Shown: in pieces, positions 44,708 through 54,053 of the stretch | How the letters are laid out: every line of letters begins with the position of its first letter | Position numbering within the stretch: the stretch's first letter is position 1 | Notes under the pieces: model-generated | The model's database searches: none | Seen by the model: only the letters and a program-made list of their open reading frames with translations | What the model was told of the DNA's origin: nothing | Assembly: GCF_002242805.1 (NCBI RefSeq) | Contig: NZ_MCGQ01000016.1 | Location: 186,481-250,480, forward strand | Origin: Streptomyces diastatochromogenes | GTDB taxonomy: Bacteria; Actinomycetota; Actinomycetes; Streptomycetales; Streptomycetaceae | Direction: 5' to 3' | DNA: 64,000 nt | Program-made: the position numbers and the translations under genes

Positions 44708-45535
44708 ATGGTGAACATCAACATCCTCGACCCGGGCGCCTCGCCGCTCGACTACTACGGTTTTGAGTTGCGCCGGTGCCGGGAGGCGGCGGGGCTGACG
44801 CAGCGGCAACTCGGGGACATCATCAACTTCACGGGGTCGTTGGTCGGCCAGGTCGAGACGGCTCGAAAGCTGCCAACCCTGGATTTCAGCGAGCGTGCGG
44901 ATGCGGCGCTGGGGACGGGCGGGTTACTGTCACGGCTCCATCCACTGGTGATGCGAAGTCAACTTCCGGCGTGGTTTCAGCAGGTGGCGGAGCTGGAGGT
45001 GCGGGCGGTTCAAATCTGCTCGTTCCAAGAGCACTTGGTGCTTGGTCTCCTCCAGACGGAGGCGTACGCGCGTTCAGTGCTCGGCGCGCTGGACCAGAGC
45101 AACCTCGAAGACCGCACCGCCGTACGGTTGGCCCGTCAGCGCGTCTTCGAGAAGGAGGGGCCGCCCGTCTTCTGGGCAGTCCTCGGTGAGGCCGTGCTGT
45201 GCCAGGAGATCGGCGGCCCGGAGATCATGCGCAAGCAACTCGCCCATCTGTTGACCTTCGAGGACAACCCCCGAATCAACATCCAGATCCTGCCGTTCTC
45301 CGCGGGAGCGCACGCAGGTATGCAAGGCTCGTTCGACCTCTATCGCTTCGCGAGCGATCCGACCATCGTCTATACCGAGGGCTACGGCAGCGGGCATCCG
45401 ACCGCGAACCCGGACACCGTCAACGACTGCTCGCTCCGTTACGATCATCTTCGAGCCGCCGCGCTCTCGATCAAGGACTCGGCGGAGTTGATCCGGCGCG
45501 TGATGGAGGACCGCTATGGAGAGCAACTGGCGTAA
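44708..45535 (+). CDS. Scr1-type XRE regulator (HTH plus DUF5753)
   Basis: A 275-residue regulator. The N-terminal helix-turn-helix (about 18-70; LRRCREAAGLTQRQLGDIINF) is followed by the DUF5753 ligand-like domain (about 85-270; VQICSFQEHLVLGLLQTEAYARS...). The DUF5753 family regulates WhiJ-like switches and antibiotic or development genes in Streptomyces. The start ATG 44708 follows GAGAGGGGA. Its stop overlaps the DUF397 start by 20 nt. Confidence 0.92.
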   Translation: MVNINILDPGASPLDYYGFELRRCREAAGLTQRQLGDIINFTGSLVGQVETARKLPTLDFSERADAALGTGGLLSRLHPLVMRSQLPAWFQQVAELEVRAVQICSFQEHLVLGLLQTEAYARSVLGALDQSNLEDRTAVRLARQRVFEKEGPPVFWAVLGEAVLCQEIGGPEIMRKQLAHLLTFEDNPRINIQILPFSAGAHAGMQGSFDLYRFASDPTIVYTEGYGSGHPTANPDTVNDCSLRYDHLRAAALSIKDSAELIRRVMEDRYGEQLA

Positions 45536-45698
45536 GTCCAGCTACAGCGGCGACCAGGGTGGCCAGTGCATCGAGGTCGCCGAATTCCCTGGCGCCACCG
45601 TAGCCGTACGCGACTCCAAGAACCCCACGGGCCCACGGCTCGGCTTCCAGCCCGAGGCGTTCAACGCCTTCCTCGGTTGGACTACAACCGCTGAATGA
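45516..45698 (+). CDS. DUF397 protein
   Basis: A 60-residue protein, ATG 45516, with the DUF397 signature: WRKSSYSGDQGGQCIEVAE and a VRDSKNPTGP strand. DUF397 proteins are the small partners of Scr1-type XRE regulators and modulate their activity. The gene starts 20 nt inside the regulator gene in another frame, a typical arrangement. Its 3-prime end overlaps the convergent thiolase gene by 17 bp. Confidence 0.93.
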   Translation: MESNWRKSSYSGDQGGQCIEVAEFPGATVAVRDSKNPTGPRLGFQPEAFNAFLGWTTTAE

Positions 45699-46851
45699 TC
45701 GTCCCGGTCGCCAGCCCACCGCCCGCACACATCGTCACCAGCGCGAACTCCTTGTCCGCGCGCTCCAGTTCGTGCAGGGCGGTGGTGATCAGGCGAGCCC
45801 CCGTCGCCCCGACCGGATGCCCCAGTGCGATCGCACCGCCATTCACGTTGACCTTCTCCAGGTCCTGCTCGAAGACCTGAGCCCAGCTCAACACCACGGA
45901 CGCGAAAGCCTCGTTGATCTCGACCAGGTCGATGTCCTTGAGGGACATCCCGGCCTTGCCGAGCACCGCCTTCGTGGCGTCGATCGGCCCGTCGAGGTGG
46001 AAGTGCGGGTCGGCACCCACCAGCGCCTGAGCCACGATCCGTGCCCGAGGCTTCAGCTTCAGGGCGCGAGCCATCCGCTTCGAGGCCCACATGATGGCCG
46101 CGGCTCCATCGGAAATCTGGGACGAGTTGCCCGCCGTGTGCACCGCCGTCGGCATCACCGGCTTCAGTCCGCCCAGCGCCTCCATCGACGTGTCGCGCAG
46201 CCCCTCGTCCTTGTCGACGAGGCGCCACATGCCCTGCCCGGCGTGCTGTTCCTCCTCGGTGGTCGGGACCTGCACGGCGAAGGTCTCCCGCTTGAAGCGC
46301 TCCTCGGCCCAGGCGTGCGCCGCCCGCTCCTGGGACAACAGCCCCAGCGCGTCCACGTTCTCCCGCGTCAGCCCCCGGTGCCGGGCGATCCGCTCGGCCG
46401 CCTCGAACTGGTTGGGCAGGTCGACGTTCCACTCGTCGGGGAAGGGCTTGCCGGGGCCGTGCTTGGAGCCCGAGCCCAGCGGTACGCGTGACATGGCCTC
46501 GACGCCGCAGCTGATCCCCACGTCGATGACGCCCGCCGCGACCATGTTGGCCACCATGTGCGAGGCCTGCTGCGAGGAGCCGCACTGGCAGTCGACGGTC
46601 GTCGCCGCGGTCTCGTACGGCAGCCCCATGGTCAGCCAGGCCGTGCGCGCAGGGTTCATGGACTGCTCGCCGGCGTGGGTGACCGTGCCGCCGACGATCT
46701 GTTCCACCGCGTCGGCGGGGATGCCGGTGCGGCCGAGGAGTTCACGGTAGGTCTCGCCCAGGAGGTAGGCGGGGTGCAGATTGGCGAGCGCGCCGCCGCG
46801 CTTGCCGATGGGGGTGCGTACGGCTTCGACGATCACGGGTTCGGCGGCCAT
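45682..46851 (-). CDS. Steroid 3-ketoacyl-CoA thiolase, FadA5-like
   Basis: A 389-residue thiolase that closely matches mycobacterial FadA5 in the segments I can recall (TVDCQCGSSQQ, VDVGISCGVEAMSRV, DLPNQFEAAERIA, HTAGNSSQISDGAAA, GGAIALGHPVGATG). The nucleophilic Cys is residue 90; His and Cys of the GHP and CAGGG motifs are present. FadA5 cleaves the last beta-oxidation step of the cholesterol side chain. Divergent to a CYP125-like P450, as in actinobacterial sterol catabolic loci. ATG 46851. Confidence 0.9.
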   Translation of the reverse strand: MAAEPVIVEAVRTPIGKRGGALANLHPAYLLGETYRELLGRTGIPADAVEQIVGGTVTHAGEQSMNPARTAWLTMGLPYETAATTVDCQCGSSQQASHMVANMVAAGVIDVGISCGVEAMSRVPLGSGSKHGPGKPFPDEWNVDLPNQFEAAERIARHRGLTRENVDALGLLSQERAAHAWAEERFKRETFAVQVPTTEEEQHAGQGMWRLVDKDEGLRDTSMEALGGLKPVMPTAVHTAGNSSQISDGAAAIMWASKRMARALKLKPRARIVAQALVGADPHFHLDGPIDATKAVLGKAGMSLKDIDLVEINEAFASVVLSWAQVFEQDLEKVNVNGGAIALGHPVGATGARLITTALHELERADKEFALVTMCAGGGLATGTIIQRL

Positions 46852-46885
46852 GGGTGCGGGTCCTCTCCGAGAGGGCTCTCCTCCA

Positions 46886-46907
46886 GAACTAGTACGCGTT
46901 CTAGTTC
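46886..46907. promoter_or_regulatory. Inverted-repeat operator next to the thiolase
   Basis: Perfect 7-bp arms GAACTAG and CTAGTTC, separated by 8 nt, located 35 nt upstream of the thiolase ATG. The TAG/AAC composition is like KstR-type TetR sites in steroid catabolism genes. Confidence 0.5.
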
Positions 46908-47017
46908 CCTGTGCAGTCTGCTGACGTGATGTCCATCACCGCAAGGGTCTTGCAGGTGCCGAAGGCGTGATCTGCACGAACTCCGCACGGATTGGGGGTG
47001 CCGTACCTCTTGCCAGT

Positions 47018-47034
47018 TTTAGAACCCGTTACTA
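47018..47034. promoter_or_regulatory. KstR-like operator before the P450
   Basis: The sequence TTTAGAACCCGTTACTA near 47018 contains AAC-2-GTT with flanking TAG/TA, close to the KstR consensus TNNAACNNGTTNNA. It is about 50 nt before the P450 start. Confidence 0.4.
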
Positions 47035-47081
47035 CGTTCACGGCACTCGCTGATGGACCGTCAGATGGCTGGGAGTCGCCC

Positions 47082-48317
47082 ATGCACTGCCCCGCGCTGC
47101 CCGACGGGTTCGACTTCACCGACCCCGACCTGTTGCACCACCGCGTTCCGCTCCCGGAGTTCGCCGAGCTGCGCCGTACCGAGCCGGTCCGCTGGATCCC
47201 GCAGCCGCACGGCCTGGCGGGCTTCGCCGACGACGGCTACTGGGCCGTGACCCGGCACGCGGACGTCAAGTACGTCTCCACGCACCCGGAACTCTTCTCC
47301 TCGACCCTCAACACCGCGATCATCCGCTTCAACGAGCACATCGAACGCGACGCGATCGACGCGCAGCGGCTGATCCTCCTGAACATGGACCCACCCGAGC
47401 ACACCCGGGTGCGTCAGATCGTGCAACGCGGCTTCACGCCACGCTCCATACGCGCCCTGGAGGAGCGGCTGCGGGCCCGCGCCGGGGCGATCGTCGCGGC
47501 CGCCCGAGCGCGCTCGGGTCCCTTCGACTTCGTCACCGAGGTCGCCTGCGAACTGCCCCTGCAGGCCATCGCCGAGCTGATCGGCGTACCGCAGGAGGAC
47601 CGGTCCAAGATCTTCGACTGGTCCAACAAGATGATCGCCTACGACGACCCCGAGTACGCGATCACCGAGGAGGTCGGCGCGGAGTCGGCCACCGAGATCC
47701 TCGCCTACGCGATGAACATGGCCGCCGAGCGCAAGCAGTGCCCGGCCCACGACATCGTGACGACGCTGGTGGCCGCGGAGGACGAAGGCAACCTGAACTC
47801 CGACGAGTTCGGCTTCTTCGTGCTGATGTTGGCGGTGGCGGGCAACGAGACGACCCGCAACGCCATCACGCACGGCATGCACGCCTTCCTCACCCACCCC
47901 GACCAGTGGGACCTCTTCAAGCGCGAGCGCCCGGCGACGACGGCCGAGGAGATCGTCCGCTGGGCGACCCCGGTCAACTCCTTCCAGCGCACGGCCACCC
48001 AGGACACGGAACTCGGCGGAGTCCAGGTCAAGAAGGGCGACCGGGTGGGCCTCTTCTACGCCTCCGCCAACCACGACCCCGAGGTCTTCACCGACCCCGA
48101 CGCCTTCGACATCACCCGCGATCCCAACCCCCACCTCGGCTTCGGCGGTGGCGGTCCCCACTTCTGCCTCGGCAAGTCCCTGGCGGTCCTGGAGATCGAC
48201 CTCATCTTCACCGCGATAGCCGACGCGATGCCGGACCTCCGCCTGGTCGGCGACCCCCGCCGGCTGCGCTCGGCCTGGATCAACGGCGTCAAGGAACTCC
48301 AGGTCACCACGGCCTGA
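47082..48317 (+). CDS. Cytochrome P450, CYP125-like steroid monooxygenase
   Basis: A 411-residue soluble P450. The heme loop FGGGGPHFCLGKSLA carries the thiolate at Cys362, the I helix has AGNETTRNA and the K helix ExxR is present at the ERPATTAEEIVRW region. The sequence resembles CYP125/CYP124 enzymes that hydroxylate cholesterol or cholestenone at the terminal side-chain carbon, feeding beta-oxidation and the FadA5 thiolase divergently encoded next door. ATG 47082 (MHCPALPDGF) has GGGAG upstream. No ferredoxin gene is adjacent. Confidence 0.88.
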   Translation: MHCPALPDGFDFTDPDLLHHRVPLPEFAELRRTEPVRWIPQPHGLAGFADDGYWAVTRHADVKYVSTHPELFSSTLNTAIIRFNEHIERDAIDAQRLILLNMDPPEHTRVRQIVQRGFTPRSIRALEERLRARAGAIVAAARARSGPFDFVTEVACELPLQAIAELIGVPQEDRSKIFDWSNKMIAYDDPEYAITEEVGAESATEILAYAMNMAAERKQCPAHDIVTTLVAAEDEGNLNSDEFGFFVLMLAVAGNETTRNAITHGMHAFLTHPDQWDLFKRERPATTAEEIVRWATPVNSFQRTATQDTELGGVQVKKGDRVGLFYASANHDPEVFTDPDAFDITRDPNPHLGFGGGGPHFCLGKSLAVLEIDLIFTAIADAMPDLRLVGDPRRLRSAWINGVKELQVTTA

Positions 48318-48558
48318 CCCACCGATCGGGGCCGACGGCTCCCAGCACCGCCGGCCCACCCCGAGGGAGGCAGGAACACCCCGTCCCTATGCCCGGTTCC
48401 TGCCTCCCCCGAGGTCGATGACCGGACCCGCCGCGGGGTGGGGTCACGTTTGTCCCGTGGAGAACAGGGGTCCTAGTCAGGCCCAACAGCAGCCGCTAAT
48501 CTCATTGCAGCCGTGAAGGCAGCGGGTTACACGCGGCGGCGACGGGGGCTTGTGAGAA
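48318..48558. other. Intergenic region before the EACC1 remnant
   Basis: A 241-bp gap after the P450. It contains the strong hairpin at 48366-48407 and then the promoter for the caspase operon. No RNA gene seen. Confidence 0.5.
48366..48407 (+). terminator. Hairpin terminator after the P450 gene
   Basis: Perfect 12-bp inverted repeat (48366-48377 with 48396-48407) with an 18-nt loop. Confidence 0.65.
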
Positions 48559-48666
48559 GTGACGCTGAACACCGACGGCCCAAAGGCGGCTGACCAACTT
48601 CGTTCACTGCACGCCTGGTTGACAGACTTGGAGATCGTCCCGCTCGAGCGCCGTGAGGACCGATGA
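48559..48666 (+). CDS. Truncated EACC1 (effector-associated) remnant
   Basis: A 35-codon frame from GTG 48559. Its first 20 residues, through DGPKAADQLRSLHAWLTD, match the start of the effector-associated constant component EACC1, which is normally about 100-130 residues and precedes caspase, trypsin or STAND effectors in Streptomyces. It then ends with EIVPLERREDR. The stop overlaps the ATG of the caspase gene by 4 nt (ATGA), the same coupling as in intact systems. I read it as an internally deleted EACC1 whose C-terminal tip has been kept so coupling remains. Confidence 0.6.
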   Translation: MTLNTDGPKAADQLRSLHAWLTDLEIVPLERREDR

Positions 48667-51600
48667 CCGATCTGGACGGCGCGGGCGTACGGGTTCTACT
48701 GATCGCCACCGCGACGCATCAGGACGGCGGACTGCCCTCGGTACCCTCGGTCGCCGACAGCTTCAGAGATCTGCGGACGGCTCTGGTCCAGCGTTGCGGG
48801 GTGCACCCGGACCATGTGACGGCGGTGCTAGACCCAGCTGACGCCCAGAGCATGGCCCTCGCCGTGGCCGAGGCGACGAGGCGGGCCGACACCGTTCTGC
48901 TGGTCTACTTCATCGGGCACGGTCTGCTTACCCCGGGCGGGGATCTCTATCTGGCCGCCGGCAACACCGCGGAGCTCACTCCCGGCATGGCCGAGCACCA
49001 GGCGTACTCCTTCGCCGCCTTGCGGGAGGCGGTGCTGGCGAGCCGGGCGGCGTCCAAAGTCGTCGTGCTCGACTGCTGTTTCTCCGGGCGCGCGTCGCTC
49101 GGTGGCACCTCATTGGTCACCGCTTTCAACGCGGCACCCGGGAACGGAATGTATCTCCTCGGGTCGGCGGAGCTACTGGCCCGCGCTCCCGAGGATGCCG
49201 AACACACCACGTTCACCGGAGCGTTCCTGGAGCTGCTGGAGCACGGCGACGCCGAGGGGCAGCAGTCGCTGACCCTGGACGCGGCCTACTACGCCTTGGA
49301 CCGGAGGCTGCGGGAGAGACAGCAACCCGTACCCCGGCGGGTGAGCGGAGATCTCTCCGGCAACCTCGTCATCGCGCCGAACCCGGCTTTTCGGACCCGC
49401 GCCTCCACACCGGAACGGCAGCCGCCCGCTGACAGCGTCTGCCCCTACCCAGGGCTCACCCCCTTCACGGTGGACCGGGCCGATGTCTTCGCCGGGCGGA
49501 CAACGATGACCGAGCGCCTGGTGAAGGCGACGGCGGCGGCCTTCGGCGGACCCGGCCCCCTGATTCTCGTCGGGGCGTCCGGCTCCGGAAAGACCTCCCT
49601 GCTCAATGCCGGTCTGCTGGCCGGACTGCGCACGGGTGGACTGCCCGGCCTGCCCGGGTCGACCGGCTGGCCCAGCCGGCGTCTGACCCCCGGCAGGAAC
49701 CCGCTCCGGAATCTGGCCGACGCCCTCGCGCCCGAGTCGTCCGACGCCGCGGAGTCGCTGCTGGCGAACGGCGACGCGGCCGAACTCGTGGACCCGTTGC
49801 TGGACCACCCGGGGCAACGGCTGGTCATGGTCGTCGATCAGCTGGAGGAGCTGTTCACCCTCTGTACGGACCCGGAGGAACAGACGGCGTTCCTGAGGGC
49901 GGTGACCGCACTGGCCCGGCCCGGAGAAGGCCACGAGCCGCGGGCCCTGGTGGTCTTCGCCCTGCGGGCGGACTTCTACGCTCAGGCGGTCGCCCACCCC
50001 GAACTGCGGGCCGTCCTGAGCGAGAGTCAGCTGCTGGTCGATCCGATGGACGCCGGCGAACTCCGCGCCTCGATCGAGGAACCGGCGGCCACCGCTCAGT
50101 TGGAACTCGATGACGAGCTCGCCCCCCTCATCCTGAAGGAGCTGGGCAGGGCGACCGGCGGACGGTCCCCCGCAGAGGCGCTGCCCCTCCTGTCCCACGT
50201 GCTGCAGGAGACGTGGAAGGAGCGCGAGGGCCTACGCCTGACCGTCTCCGGTTACCTCGCCACCGGCGGTATCACGAAGGCCGTCGCGACCACCGCGGAG
50301 AACGTCTACGGCCGATTGAACGCGGCCGGCCAGGAGGCCGTGCGTCTCATGCTGCCCCGGCTGGCCCGGGTGAGCGAGGACGCCGCCGACACCGCACAGC
50401 CCGTCGAATGGCCCGTACTCCTGCACGGAGTGCCCGACGAGACGGTCGCCCGGGACGCGATCGAACGGTTCGCCGACGCCCGGCTGCTCACGCTCGACCT
50501 CGACACCGTCCGCATCAGCCACGAGGCGCTGCTGCGCGCCTGGCCCCAGCTGGAGCAGTGGATCGACGAGGACCGTGACGTGCTGCGCGCCCGCCAGCAG
50601 CTCGCCTCCGACGCGGAGTCCTGGGAGCACTCCGAACGGGACCCCTCCCTGCTGTACCGAGGGAACCGGCTGGCCGCGATGCGGGAGCGCACCGCCGCCC
50701 CGGGCGCCCCACCACTCGGCCCGGTGTCCGCCGAGTTCATGGAAAGCTCCTGGCGCCAGCACACACGCGAAGGCCGCCGACGCCGTGCCGCGTTCATCTT
50801 CTTCGTCGTCCTGGCCCTGCTGGCGACGACCGGTCTGGTCGGCGCCGGGATCTACTGGCGGCGGGCCGACCTGGCCCAACAGCGCGACCTCGCCCGGTAT
50901 CTGGCCGCCGAGGCCGAGGGCCAGCGCGAGCTCCACCCCGGCCTGGCCAAGCAACTCAGCCTGCTCTCCTACCGGATCGACCACAAAGCCGGCCGCAGCG
51001 CCCTCCTCAACAGCCAGCGCACCCCCGGCGTGATCAACGGCGACGATCCGGCCTACGACCTCTCCTACAGCGCGGACGGCCGGGTGCTCGCCATCTCCAC
51101 CGGCGACTCGATCGTGCTGCGCACCCAGAAGACCCCAAAGGTCGACGGACGGATCGGCGGCGTCCTGTCCGGCCCGATCGCGGTGGCCGCCGACGGCACG
51201 GTGCTCGCCGCGGCCACCTACGCCAACGACGCGTCCACCTCGACGACCGTACGGCTGTGGGACATCTCCCGCCCCGAGCACCCACGCGAGCTGGCCGCGC
51301 CCACGACGCCGGACACCGTCACCTCGCTGGTCTTCGGCACGGACGAGAAGACCCTGTTCGCCGGTACGTCGAAGGGCGCGATCCTCCGCTGGGACACCGG
51401 CGATCCGGCGGCCCCGCACGCCCTGTCCGCGCTGCGGGGCCACAGCAAGCAGGTCGACTCCCTGGCCGTCTCCCCCAAACGCGGGCTGCTCGCGAGCGCG
51501 AGCGTCGACGGGCGGGTACGGCTGTGGCGGGTGAACGGCACCACGCCGGTGGCCACGGTGCGCGCGGCGCCGTACACGTCGTACTCCTTCCAACGCGTAC

Positions 51601-53162
51601 GGCCCCTGCACCGGGTCGCCTTCGACAGTACGGGCGGGATGCTGGCGGCACCGGCCGCGGAACCGAAGAAGAAAAAGGACGTCCTCGCGGAAAGTGGCGA
51701 CCTGGCCCTGTGGACGCTCGACGACCCGAAGGCTCCCCGGCAGGTCGTGTCGGCGGACAAGGGCGTGTCGAGCGGCTCCAGCAGATGCTCCGACAGTGTG
51801 ACCTCGATGGCGTTCGCCTCGAAGACCAAACGGATCGTCGCCAGTTGCGGCGGCGGCTGGAAGGTCTGGATCTACACCTACGGAACCGACGCCGTCCTGC
51901 CGGGCGCCTCCTTGAACTCCGAAGACGCCCCGGCCCTGGACGGCGGTGTGGCCCTGTTCGTCCCCGGCAACGCCGAACGGCTGCTCAAGGCCACCGATCG
52001 CGGCGTCCAGGTCTGGGACCTCTCCAACGGCGCCCAGCCCGGCGCGGTGGGCTTCATACCGCCGGCCCCCGGCACCGCAGGCCAGCTGTCCCTCGCGATG
52101 TCCGGGAAAAAGCTGCTCCTCGCCTACCAGGGCGTGGGCACGAACTGGCTGCGAGATCTCAATCTCCGGCATCTGCGGTCCAACGCGCTGGCCACGACGC
52201 ACGCTCCCGACATGTTCACGGGCCAGGACATCGCCCTCAGCCCGGACGGCAAGCTCCTCGCCGACACCGAGGTCTACAAGCAGGGCAAGGTGACGTACGC
52301 CAATCTCTTTTTGCGCAGCACCGCCAGCCCGAAGCGGAAGCTGGGCATGATCGAGGTGAACAACGGTGTGGGTGCAATGGCCTTCAGCCCGACCAAGCCC
52401 CTCCTTGCCGTCTCCGACTACAACGGCGTCGTGGCCAGCAACCCCAAGCCCCAGGTCGTCCGGCTCTACGACATCGCCGACCCCCGGCATCCGCGGTACC
52501 TCTCCACGATCGAGACGACCGGGTACGGACTCGGCTTCTCCCCGGACGGCAGATCGCTGGTCATGAACGAGGCCGCCGAACGCGACAGGAAGGCGGCTCG
52601 CCCGCCCGCGGGCCCGCTGGTGCGCAGGTGGGACGTCACCGATCCCGCGCACCCGTCCGCGTCGTGGTCGGTGCGCCTGCCCACCGGCACCGACTACGCC
52701 AATTTCGCGTACCGGCCGGACGGGAAGCTCTTCGCGCTCTACGACGACACCGGAACGCTCCGGCTGTGGGACGTCCGCCGTGACCGCCTCGTCGGTACCC
52801 CCGTCAAGGTGTCCATCGGCAAGCTCGACGGCCCGCTGGCCTTCAGCCCCGACGGGACCCGCCTAGCGCTGATCGCGCCCAGCGGGGACTACAACCGCCG
52901 CCCCGAGGTCTGGGACGTGAGCGATCCGGATTCACCCACTCGGCAGTTCTACATGCCGGAAGCATCGGCCTTCTACTCCCTGGCATTCACTCCCGACGGC
53001 AAGACCCTCGCCGTCGTCCGCGCCTTCGCGGGCATCGACCTGTGGGATGCCGATCCCCAGCACGTCATCGCCGACCTCTGCAACTCGGTCGGCGACCCCA
53101 TCTCCGAGCAGGACTGGAAGAAGTACCTGCCGGACCGTCCCTACCAACCGCCATGCCAGTGA
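48663..53162 (+). CDS. Caspase-STAND-WD40 conflict protein
   Basis: A 1499-residue protein with four parts. Residues 1-250 are a C14 caspase-like peptidase with catalytic His86 (YFIGHGLL) and Cys139 (VVLDCCFSG). Residues 265-690 are an nSTAND1-type ATPase with P-loop GASGSGKTSLL near 304 and VVDQLEELFTL Walker B. A membrane helix is at about 710-735, flanked by arginines. Residues 780-1490 are a WD40-like propeller sensor. This is the layout of bacterial conflict effectors activated when the propeller senses an invader. The ATG overlaps the stop of the EACC1 remnant. Confidence 0.85.
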   Translation: MTDLDGAGVRVLLIATATHQDGGLPSVPSVADSFRDLRTALVQRCGVHPDHVTAVLDPADAQSMALAVAEATRRADTVLLVYFIGHGLLTPGGDLYLAAGNTAELTPGMAEHQAYSFAALREAVLASRAASKVVVLDCCFSGRASLGGTSLVTAFNAAPGNGMYLLGSAELLARAPEDAEHTTFTGAFLELLEHGDAEGQQSLTLDAAYYALDRRLRERQQPVPRRVSGDLSGNLVIAPNPAFRTRASTPERQPPADSVCPYPGLTPFTVDRADVFAGRTTMTERLVKATAAAFGGPGPLILVGASGSGKTSLLNAGLLAGLRTGGLPGLPGSTGWPSRRLTPGRNPLRNLADALAPESSDAAESLLANGDAAELVDPLLDHPGQRLVMVVDQLEELFTLCTDPEEQTAFLRAVTALARPGEGHEPRALVVFALRADFYAQAVAHPELRAVLSESQLLVDPMDAGELRASIEEPAATAQLELDDELAPLILKELGRATGGRSPAEALPLLSHVLQETWKEREGLRLTVSGYLATGGITKAVATTAENVYGRLNAAGQEAVRLMLPRLARVSEDAADTAQPVEWPVLLHGVPDETVARDAIERFADARLLTLDLDTVRISHEALLRAWPQLEQWIDEDRDVLRARQQLASDAESWEHSERDPSLLYRGNRLAAMRERTAAPGAPPLGPVSAEFMESSWRQHTREGRRRRAAFIFFVVLALLATTGLVGAGIYWRRADLAQQRDLARYLAAEAEGQRELHPGLAKQLSLLSYRIDHKAGRSALLNSQRTPGVINGDDPAYDLSYSADGRVLAISTGDSIVLRTQKTPKVDGRIGGVLSGPIAVAADGTVLAAATYANDASTSTTVRLWDISRPEHPRELAAPTTPDTVTSLVFGTDEKTLFAGTSKGAILRWDTGDPAAPHALSALRGHSKQVDSLAVSPKRGLLASASVDGRVRLWRVNGTTPVATVRAAPYTSYSFQRVRPLHRVAFDSTGGMLAAPAAEPKKKKDVLAESGDLALWTLDDPKAPRQVVSADKGVSSGSSRCSDSVTSMAFASKTKRIVASCGGGWKVWIYTYGTDAVLPGASLNSEDAPALDGGVALFVPGNAERLLKATDRGVQVWDLSNGAQPGAVGFIPPAPGTAGQLSLAMSGKKLLLAYQGVGTNWLRDLNLRHLRSNALATTHAPDMFTGQDIALSPDGKLLADTEVYKQGKVTYANLFLRSTASPKRKLGMIEVNNGVGAMAFSPTKPLLAVSDYNGVVASNPKPQVVRLYDIADPRHPRYLSTIETTGYGLGFSPDGRSLVMNEAAERDRKAARPPAGPLVRRWDVTDPAHPSASWSVRLPTGTDYANFAYRPDGKLFALYDDTGTLRLWDVRRDRLVGTPVKVSIGKLDGPLAFSPDGTRLALIAPSGDYNRRPEVWDVSDPDSPTRQFYMPEASAFYSLAFTPDGKTLAVVRAFAGIDLWDADPQHVIADLCNSVGDPISEQDWKKYLPDRPYQPPCQ

Positions 53163-53295
53163 CGTGGCCTCGACGTACGGCACCGCCCCACTCTGCGCGG
53201 ACAAGTACCCAAGTTCAAACTCCCGTTCGGTAACAACGCTAGAGTCTGGGCCCGATGGATCGCCCTGGGGCGGCGATCCCGGTCACAGGGGGCGT

Positions 53296-54024
53296 GTGCA
53301 CGTGGGGAATCGGGCGGCGAGACACGGGGTGCTCGTCACGATTGCGGCTGTTCTGGTCGCGGGGTGCGGGGACGGGCGCGGACGGCCGAGCGCGACCGAG
53401 ACGGCCCGAGCGCGGGCGTCTCAAGCTGCGAATGAAGCGCCGCTGAGCGTTCGGCAGCTCAAGGCCCTCTCCTTCCGCGACGGGGAAGTGCCTCAGGTGC
53501 AGGGCGGTGAGGTTCCGTTGAAGCCGAGCCACGCAGAAAAGGGCGGTGGGGGCAGGACGTTCCCTCCGGTGTCGGATCCGGCGTGCCAGGCCGTGCTCGA
53601 CGCCCGTGACGCGAAGGGGGCGTTCGCCCGGATCTCGCAGATCTTCAACTGGAAGAACAGCATCTGGCCGGGGGGTTCGACCCTCGCGTCCTAAGAGGGC
53701 GGCAAGGCCGTCACGGCCTTCGGGCGACTTCAGGGTGGTCTGAAGGCCTGCCGATCCTACACCGGCACCGGCTGGGTCGGCCCGTACAAGGCGCAGTTGA
53801 CGCCCGAGAAGGCACCCCGCCTGGGGGACGAAGCCGTGAGTTACCGGATCGCCATCCCCGCGCAGGAGGACCGCCGGCTCAACGAGTACCAGTACACCGT
53901 GGTGCGGGTGGGGTCCGTCATCGTCACCTTCAACGCACAGGACCTCGGCAAGCGCGCCACTTTCCCGGCCGACGTGATCCGGAAACAGGTCGAGCGGCTC
54001 AGCGCCGCGCAGCGGAATCGGTGA
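53296..54024 (+). pseudogene. Lipoprotein gene broken by one in-frame stop
   Basis: From GTG 53296 the frame encodes a lipoprotein with lipobox LVAGC (Cys24) for 132 codons and then meets TAA at 53692-53694. Without it, the same frame continues for another 110 codons to TGA 54024, through GGKAVTAFGRLQGGLKACRSYTG and AQEDRRLNEYQYTVVRVG, giving a roughly 242-residue secreted protein similar to sensor-like lipoproteins of Streptomyces. The stop sits in SxEGG where Tyr would fit, so TAC or TAT to TAA is likely. The rest of the frame is not degraded, suggesting a recent mutation, sequencing error, or readthrough. Confidence 0.8.
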
Positions 54025-54053
54025 AGTCGGCACAGCCTCCCGGAGGCGGTCGG

